Of a stretch of 64,000 nucleotides of DNA, positions 58,967 to 64,000 are shown piece after piece (positions within the stretch are counted from its first letter, which is position 1; each line of letters starts with the position of its first letter). The stretch is from positions 1 through 64,000 of the forward strand of contig CACZDV010000007.1 of assembly GCA_902780025.1 (NCBI GenBank), read 5' to 3'. Below the pieces are notes generated by a model. It did no database searches. It worked only from the letters and a program-made list of their open reading frames with translations, and was not told the DNA's origin. Made by a program: the position numbers and the translations under genes. The DNA comes from an uncultured Prevotellaceae bacterium. Lineage in GTDB: Bacteria > Bacteroidota > Bacteroidia > Bacteroidales > Bacteroidaceae.

Positions 58967-59833
58967 ATGATATATAAGAGTTATCAAGACCTGTCGGACG
59001 CTATCCGCAGGAATCTATGGAAGATACCGCAGGATGTAGACATTATTGTCGGCATACCGCGCTCTGGCATGATAGCCGCACTGATGGTGGCCGAGTTGCT
59101 GGGCAGGCGATGTGCTTCGTTGGATGATTTTCTTGACGGCAACATCATGTCGTGCGGTGACAGACAGACCTTGCTTGGCAGGGGAAGGCCGGGGAAAGTA
59201 CTGGTGATAGACGATACCGTCAACACCGGTGCTGCAATTGTCAGGGCGCGCAAGATGCTGGTTACGACGACAGGGCCGTATGACATTCTGTTCGGCTGTG
59301 TTTTTGCCCGTGGCAGAGATGCCAAGGCACTGGTGAACATCTGGCTGGAGGATATCTACGTGCCAGGCGAGCGGTGGTATCTCTATGAGTGGAACATCAT
59401 GCACCATCATGCGCATAAGACACAGGCCATGATGTGGGACATTGACGGCGTGCTGTGCCAAGACCCGCCGTCGGAGCGTGACACCAAAGCCTACGAGTAC
59501 TACCTTGAACATGCCGTTCCGATGGTGGTGCCCACCACACCGATTGGGGCCATCGTTACCTACAGGCTGGAGAAGTACCGGGATATAACCGAGCGATGGC
59601 TGGAAAGACACGGCATACAATATAACGACCTGATTATGTTTCAGGCTGATAGTCGTGAAGAGCGCAATGCCACGTCGTACCCGGGCAGATATAAGGCGCA
59701 TCAGTATAAGAAGTCGGACTGGGCAACCCTGTTTGTCGAGAGCGACCGCGAGCAGGCGGCGAGAATCTGCGAACTTAGCGGAAAACCTGTGTTCTGCTAT
59801 GAGGATGGGAAGATGTATTTAAAATGCCCTTGA
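58967..59833 (+). CDS. Phosphoribosyltransferase-HAD phosphatase fusion
   Basis: A 288-residue protein from ATG 58967. The N-terminal half (1-145) is a type I PRTase: GIPRSGMI (29-36), and the PRPP loop VLVIDDTVNTGAA (78-90). The C-terminal half (150-288) is a HAD-like domain: MWDIDGVLC with Asp158 and Asp160, and the late motif FVESDREQA. It could make or salvage a nucleotide for sugar activation and hydrolyse a phosphate. It follows the two sugar enzymes, and its stop codon overlaps promoter P5. Confidence 0.78.
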   Translation: MIYKSYQDLSDAIRRNLWKIPQDVDIIVGIPRSGMIAALMVAELLGRRCASLDDFLDGNIMSCGDRQTLLGRGRPGKVLVIDDTVNTGAAIVRARKMLVTTTGPYDILFGCVFARGRDAKALVNIWLEDIYVPGERWYLYEWNIMHHHAHKTQAMMWDIDGVLCQDPPSERDTKAYEYYLEHAVPMVVPTTPIGAIVTYRLEKYRDITERWLERHGIQYNDLIMFQADSREERNATSYPGRYKAHQYKKSDWATLFVESDREQAARICELSGKPVFCYEDGKMYLKCP

Positions 59834-59860
59834 CTTTTTCTTTAGAAATCACGATATTGC
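59825..59860 (+). promoter_or_regulatory. Late-type promoter P5 (TGCCCTTGA family)
   Basis: TGCCCTTGA (59825-59833), 19 nt, GATATTGC (59853-59860). The last three bases of TGCCCTTGA are the stop codon of the PRTase-HAD gene. Confidence 0.7.
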
Positions 59861-59877
59861 GGTAAAACGATATAGCT

Positions 59878-61068
59878 ATGTTTATACGAAGCGAAAACGA
59901 AATCATATCGCTGATGCCTACGGCACGGTGGAGCAGACCCGACCAAATCTACGGTTATGTGGAAGAGGAAGAGCGGGTGGCTCTGGAGCCGTTGCTTGGC
60001 ACCACGCTGTATCAGCATCTCTGCAACGAGTATGAGCGACTGCGCAAGGAATACGGCGACATCACATCGACGACCGTCAAACCGACAGGCAAGGCGAAGA
60101 AAGACCCCAAGGTGCCTCATGCCGACGTGACAGAACGTATGGACCGCGTGCAGGCAGGTTTGGTTGAGCCGACATGTACTGCCCAGGCAAAGGAGGAAAA
60201 GGATGTTCCGAAGCAGGATCAGGTGACTGTCAGACTGCTGCGTATCTGTCAGCAGATTGTGTTCTACAAGATGTTGTCGCACAAGGCCGGCTTGCTGACG
60301 GTCTCGTTCAACGAGGGCGGTGGAATGAACCAGGTGAGTGCAGAGGGCTACGAGCCTGCCGACCAGAAGAAGATAGAACACGTGGTGAAGGATGCCTACA
60401 TGAGTGCAGGCCGCGCCATAGACTCACTGCTGCTGTTTCTGGAGGCAGACGCCAAAGGCGATAAGGTGTTTACCGATAAGTGGCAGGAGGCTGACGCTTA
60501 CTACCTGCATAAGGACTTGCTTTTCCAGACGGCCCGAGTATTGAACGAATACCTGGATATCAAGGGTGAGCGTATGGCGTATGTAGCACTGGTAAGAGAT
60601 ATCCGCTTCTGTCAGAATACTTATTTGAAGCCACGCATCGGCGGCAAGCTACTGAAGGCAGTGGTGGCGTATGCCAACAATGGTGCTGCTACGAAGGAGG
60701 TTGACGCAGAGGTCTACGATGAGCTGTTGTCGATGCTTCGTACTGCACTGGCCCTCTATGTGGAAAGCCGAAGAACGGAGCTGGCTCCTGTAAAAGAGAA
60801 GTTGGCAAGGCGTGACTCCATGACTGATGCACAGCAGGCTATGGCAACGGCCTGCAACTTCATCGAAGAGCACATTGATGCACTTGGCGACGCAGCCGTA
60901 GACACACCTATATATAACGCGATACGCGCCCGCGAGGCAAAGGAGGCGCAGGATGCAGCCAACGCAGAAGCTGCAGCAGAGCGCCAGCGCAAGGCAGTCT
61001 GCGAGCAGAACAGACGCAAATTGTTTACCGGTTTCCCGGCCACTCACAGAACGCCGGAACTAAAGTGA
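59878..61068 (+). CDS. DUF6712-like head-tail connector candidate
   Basis: A 396-residue, mainly helical protein. It begins with an adaptor-like signature (SENEIISLMPTARW, then EEEERVALEPLLGTTLYQHL) and continues with helices (TVRLLRICQQIVFYKMLSHK, GRAIDSLLLFLEAD). This resembles the DUF6712 group of Bacteroidetes phages, seen near head genes and thought to be connectors. The C-terminal 80 residues are Ala/Glu/Arg-rich and may be a tether. The call is from pattern memory, not a search. Confidence 0.55.
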   Translation: MFIRSENEIISLMPTARWSRPDQIYGYVEEEERVALEPLLGTTLYQHLCNEYERLRKEYGDITSTTVKPTGKAKKDPKVPHADVTERMDRVQAGLVEPTCTAQAKEEKDVPKQDQVTVRLLRICQQIVFYKMLSHKAGLLTVSFNEGGGMNQVSAEGYEPADQKKIEHVVKDAYMSAGRAIDSLLLFLEADAKGDKVFTDKWQEADAYYLHKDLLFQTARVLNEYLDIKGERMAYVALVRDIRFCQNTYLKPRIGGKLLKAVVAYANNGAATKEVDAEVYDELLSMLRTALALYVESRRTELAPVKEKLARRDSMTDAQQAMATACNFIEEHIDALGDAAVDTPIYNAIRAREAKEAQDAANAEAAAERQRKAVCEQNRRKLFTGFPATHRTPELK

Positions 61069-61097
61069 AAGGTGTAGAAATTGCTTCTTGCTTGGTT

Positions 61098-61133
61098 TGC
61101 CCTTGACAATCACGGCGATACATAGTAAATTGC
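61098..61133 (+). promoter_or_regulatory. Late-type promoter P6 (TGCCCTTGA family)
   Basis: TGCCCTTGA (61098-61106), 19 nt, TAAATTGC (61126-61133). It drives the protease-scaffold gene. Confidence 0.75.
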
Positions 61134-61161
61134 GGAAAAAGTTGAATAAAAACGAAAGAAT

Positions 61162-63087
61162 ATGATTTACGAACTTTTCACAACAAAGCACTGGATGGTA
61201 ATGCCGCAGTTTGTTCACGGCTTGCTGCCTACGTTGATGCACAACTTCAACAATCATATTGCCATCGGTGCAGTAGAGAAGAAGCAGCCATATCTGGTAG
61301 CCGGTATGAACGGAGAGGTTATACGCGACGCTCAGGTGACCGAGGACGGCGAGGTGCTGCCTCGTTATAACTGGGGCGGTACCAGCCTGCTTGCCCAGAT
61401 GAAGGAGCCGTTTGTGAACGTGATTCCCATAGACGGACCTATCACACGCAATGGCGATGCCTGCTCATACGGCTCGAAGGAGATCCGCGACTGGATGATG
61501 GAGGCCGCCGACAATAAGTACTGCCGTGCTCATATCATGGTGATTAACACTCCTGGCGGTTCGGCTTGGGCTAAGAACGATTTCCAGCAGGCTATCGACT
61601 ATGCTCACGACTGTGGACAGCGCGTGTATATGCTTATCGACGGACTTTGTGCATCGGCTGGTGAGTATCTCACATCGTTTGGCGACGAGGTTTACGTGGT
61701 GAACCTGAAAGACCAGTTGGGTTGCGTAGGCGTTATGGCAGCGTTCTTCACTATCAAGAACGGTGAGAAGAATCAGTTTGACAGCGAGACCTACCGTGAG
61801 TACTACGCTACCAAGAGTATCAACAAGAACAAGGAGTATCGCGACATTGCCGAGAACGATGATGCCACGCTGCTGATTGAGGAACTTGACAAGCTGGAGG
61901 CAGAGTTCCGCAGCGATATGAAGGCAGCATTCCCTAATGCTACCGACGAGCATCTGGACGGAAAGATATTCGACGCATCCGAAGTGATGGATATCCTGTG
62001 TGACGGACAGATGCTGCTGGGCGACCTGGTGGCACGCGCATTTGCCGTGGCCAACGGCGATGAGGAGCCTATCGCCCGTACCGCCAACCGTAAAATCGGA
62101 CAGCCAGCAGACGTGACAGACGATGAAGAAGATCCGATGGAAGCTGCACTCAAAAGCGCAGAAGCCGCTGCTGAGCATATTGCCGATATTGCAGATAAGA
62201 AGACCAATGTTTCACAAAAAAATAGCACGATTATGGACGAGAAGTATCAGATTGTCGCTCAGGTTCTCGGAGTGGAAGAGTTGCAGGTGACAGAGGAAGG
62301 TACATTCCTCAATAAGCCTCTGCTTGACACCCTCACAGAGAAGCTGACAGAGATGAAGGCCAAGGAGGCTAAAGCAGCCGCCGCAGCCGCACAGGAGGAA
62401 ACTCCTGCAACGGAACAGCCAGCAGAGGAAGCACCTGCGACCGAAGCACCCGCTGTCGAAGAAGAGAAGCCTGCTGAGGAAGAGCAGAAGCCCACCGAGG
62501 AAGCACCCGCTACCGAGGAAGAGCAGAAGCCTGCCGAAGAGGAAGAGAAACCCGCAGAGGAGAAACCTGCCGAAGAGGAGGAAAAGCCAACCGATGCGCC
62601 CGCTACTGAGGAAGCCGTACAGGCTGCTACTGAGGAGATTAACAAGATTCAGGAAACCCTGCATAACGCAGAGCAGATGATTGCCGACAAGGACAAGAAG
62701 ATTGCCGAATTGAAGGAGTCGCTGGACGGTCAGAAGAATACCGCCGAGCAGCTGCAGGCCGACATCGACCAGGCCCGTAAGGACATCGAGACTGCCAACG
62801 GTACGATTGCCGAGCGTGATGCTACCATCACTGGTCTAAAGGAAGACGTCGACAAGTTGACGAAGCAGGTTAGCGACCTGAAGGCTGAGCTCAAAGAGAT
62901 GGCTGGTAAGCCCGCTCCTATGGCCAACGCTGACAGTGGCATCCCTGCCGACAACGGAACGGGCGACGCTCCAGAGGCTACTGGCACCGTGCGTAGCACC
63001 GTGAATGCCAACATGTCTCCAGAGGAGATTCGCGATGCCCTGCGCAAGCGCGACGCAGAGACAAAGGCACGTAGCAAGCGCCGTTAG
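61162..63087 (+). CDS. S49-type prohead protease fused to scaffold
   Basis: A 641-residue fusion. Residues 85-330 are an S49 (SppA/lambda C-like) peptidase: NTPGGSAW (129-136) and the nucleophile Ser165 in LCASAGEYL, followed by LGCVGVM. Residues 358-641 are scaffold-like: a start MDEKYQIVAQVLGVEE, a Pro/Ala/Glu-rich linker (about 400-490), a coiled coil (about 495-595) and a basic end. An ATG at codon 358 (62233) could give the scaffold alone, as in lambda C/Nu3. An A7 run lies just before it (62216-62222); a -1 shift there ends at TAG 62223-62225. Confidence 0.82.
   Translation: MIYELFTTKHWMVMPQFVHGLLPTLMHNFNNHIAIGAVEKKQPYLVAGMNGEVIRDAQVTEDGEVLPRYNWGGTSLLAQMKEPFVNVIPIDGPITRNGDACSYGSKEIRDWMMEAADNKYCRAHIMVINTPGGSAWAKNDFQQAIDYAHDCGQRVYMLIDGLCASAGEYLTSFGDEVYVVNLKDQLGCVGVMAAFFTIKNGEKNQFDSETYREYYATKSINKNKEYRDIAENDDATLLIEELDKLEAEFRSDMKAAFPNATDEHLDGKIFDASEVMDILCDGQMLLGDLVARAFAVANGDEEPIARTANRKIGQPADVTDDEEDPMEAALKSAEAAAEHIADIADKKTNVSQKNSTIMDEKYQIVAQVLGVEELQVTEEGTFLNKPLLDTLTEKLTEMKAKEAKAAAAAAQEETPATEQPAEEAPATEAPAVEEEKPAEEEQKPTEEAPATEEEQKPAEEEEKPAEEKPAEEEEKPTDAPATEEAVQAATEEINKIQETLHNAEQMIADKDKKIAELKESLDGQKNTAEQLQADIDQARKDIETANGTIAERDATITGLKEDVDKLTKQVSDLKAELKEMAGKPAPMANADSGIPADNGTGDAPEATGTVRSTVNANMSPEEIRDALRKRDAETKARSKRR
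62233..63087 (+). CDS. Possible nested scaffold protein (internal start)
   Basis: In-frame internal ATG with the context AGCACGATT-ATG, like starts elsewhere in the phage. It would make a 284-residue scaffold sharing the C-terminus of the protease fusion. Nested scaffolds made from protease genes are known in lambda-like phages. Translation from this start is not proved here. Confidence 0.45.
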   Translation: MDEKYQIVAQVLGVEELQVTEEGTFLNKPLLDTLTEKLTEMKAKEAKAAAAAAQEETPATEQPAEEAPATEAPAVEEEKPAEEEQKPTEEAPATEEEQKPAEEEEKPAEEKPAEEEEKPTDAPATEEAVQAATEEINKIQETLHNAEQMIADKDKKIAELKESLDGQKNTAEQLQADIDQARKDIETANGTIAERDATITGLKEDVDKLTKQVSDLKAELKEMAGKPAPMANADSGIPADNGTGDAPEATGTVRSTVNANMSPEEIRDALRKRDAETKARSKRR

Positions 63088-63104
63088 TCAGACTCGGCTC
63101 AGAT

Positions 63105-63140
63105 TGCCCTTGACTTGTAGTTCTCTACATCGTAAATTTG
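63105..63140 (+). promoter_or_regulatory. Late-type promoter P7 (TGCCCTTGA family)
   Basis: TGCCCTTGA (63105-63113), 19 nt, TAAATTTG (63133-63140). It gives the capsid gene its own promoter, as expected for the most abundant protein. Confidence 0.82.
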
Positions 63141-63194
63141 CAATAACAACACAAAGACAACATAATAGTTTTCACCAACACTAAAAAAAGGATT

Positions 63195-64000
63195 ATGGCT
63201 TACGCAATCAATGTCTCACAAGTGCAGACTGTTACCGAACAGCTGCATGTCGACCTGGTAGCTCGCGCTTCCATGTTGAATGACAAGATGCTGGATGACC
63301 TCCAGATCACTGTCACGACCGATGTCGAGAACATCGACAAGCTGTTCCTCTTCAATGACAAGGGTCTGCTTGCACGTCAGTATAAGCAGGGGGCCGTCAA
63401 GAAGGTACAGCTCGGTATGTTTGTCGAGAACCCTGCAAAGGTGATTCTCGCAGTTACTCACCCCCAGGACAACGTCCAGAAGTATCGTGAGAAGGAACCA
63501 TTCCACGTGAACCCCGACGGTACCAACAACGCAGAGAAGACGCAGTTCCTGCTGGAGAAGATCGCCAATCGCCACGCTCAGGACGTCCGCGCCAACTTCT
63601 TCTTCGGCAACGAGGCTAACGCCAACCTGCCCGAGACCACGGAGAACCAGGTGAAGTTGGGTCTCTCTCTGTACGACGGTATCTTCACCAAGATCGCCCA
63701 GGGTATCACCAAGGGTATTATCAGCGAGGCTATCGGCAACCTGATTAAGACCGGCGCTGCTCCCAGCGACTCTCTGGCTGCCTACAAATGGTTCAAGGCC
63801 GCTTACAACTCACTGAACGACGACCTTCGCGGTGCCGAGGAGTTGCTGGCTTACGTCAGCTCTGACCTCGCTGACAAGATTGTCGAGGGTTACATGCTGA
63901 TGCACCCGCAGCTGGCTGTCACCGTTCTGGAGGATGGATGGAAGTTCAGTCAGATGAAGAACCTGAAGCTGACCACCCACACCTCTATGGGTAAGGGCGA
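63195..64000 (+). CDS. Major capsid protein (partial)
   Basis: The first 268 residues of a protein cut by the window end. It follows the protease-scaffold and its own strong promoter, as major capsid genes do. It starts MAYAINVSQVQTVTEQLHVD without a signal peptide, and contains a long helix at about 105-125 (FLLEKIANRHAQDVRANFFF) and segments that could be the E-loop. HK97-type fold is likely but not shown by sequence. Confidence 0.75.
   Translation, partial: MAYAINVSQVQTVTEQLHVDLVARASMLNDKMLDDLQITVTTDVENIDKLFLFNDKGLLARQYKQGAVKKVQLGMFVENPAKVILAVTHPQDNVQKYREKEPFHVNPDGTNNAEKTQFLLEKIANRHAQDVRANFFFGNEANANLPETTENQVKLGLSLYDGIFTKIAQGITKGIISEAIGNLIKTGAAPSDSLAAYKWFKAAYNSLNDDLRGAEELLAYVSSDLADKIVEGYMLMHPQLAVTVLEDGWKFSQMKNLKLTTHTSMGKG

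Noticed and set aside
1..64000. Lak-type genome with reassigned TAG
   Set aside because: TAG, TAA and TGA all end genes here (for example TAG at 63087 and TGA at 28638), and the long genes have no in-frame TAG needing reassignment.

Overview
This 64 kb window looks like most of a large tailed phage that replicates as a plasmid (a phage-plasmid) in a Bacteroidales host, probably Prevotella-like. The host guess rests on the promoters (a TAnnTTTG -7 box with a TTTG or TTG -33 box about 19-20 nt upstream), the near absence of Shine-Dalgarno sequences, Bacteroidetes-style lipoproteins and HU-family protein, and a DnaA domain I most like Bacteroidetes DnaA. TAA, TAG and TGA all act as stops, so no alternative code is needed. 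No integrase or attachment site is visible. A Rep_3-type initiator, an iteron array and ParA point to extrachromosomal maintenance.

Left arm, 20-24,400. A short regulatory block (an XRE protein and its partner, a divergent regulator, and a palindrome holding both promoters) comes first. Then a long, tightly packed leftward operon of about 27 genes runs from about 23,660 down to 1,710. Its recognisable members are counter-defence and plasmid-type proteins: a 1,683-residue methylase-helicase (DarB-like), an ArdC-like protein with a zincin domain, a PcfJ-like and a PcfK-like protein, a J-domain protein and a minimal NAD-dependent DNA ligase. The rest are small proteins of unknown function. Above the operon lies about 550 nt packed with hairpins, which may be a large structured RNA, and a strong leftward promoter.

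Middle, 24,600-34,800. This part holds a small DNA-binding-type protein with a clear terminator, an operon with a spanin-like envelope protein and an HU-like protein, a possible small RNA, a helicase loader with a DnaA domain I, the Rep initiator with a structured mRNA leader, 13 iterons, two exported proteins, and a ParA operon flanked by short GC-skewed repeats that may be the centromere.

Right arm, 34,900-64,000, all rightward. A membrane protein and several unknowns are followed by a lipoprotein, the amidase endolysin, a likely small terminase and the large terminase, then a terminator. The next unit carries the portal, connector-type proteins, a 3,798-residue tape measure protein, and a three-gene sugar cassette: a Stealth-family phosphotransferase, a two-domain glycosyltransferase and a PRTase-HAD fusion. 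After that come a DUF6712-like connector, an S49 protease-scaffold fusion and the major capsid protein, which runs off the window end.

Seven copies of one promoter design, TGCCCTTGA-N19-TAnnTTTG, sit in front of the late units on both strands. They define a phage regulon that links the spanin-like operon, an exported protein, packaging, head-tail and capsid genes.
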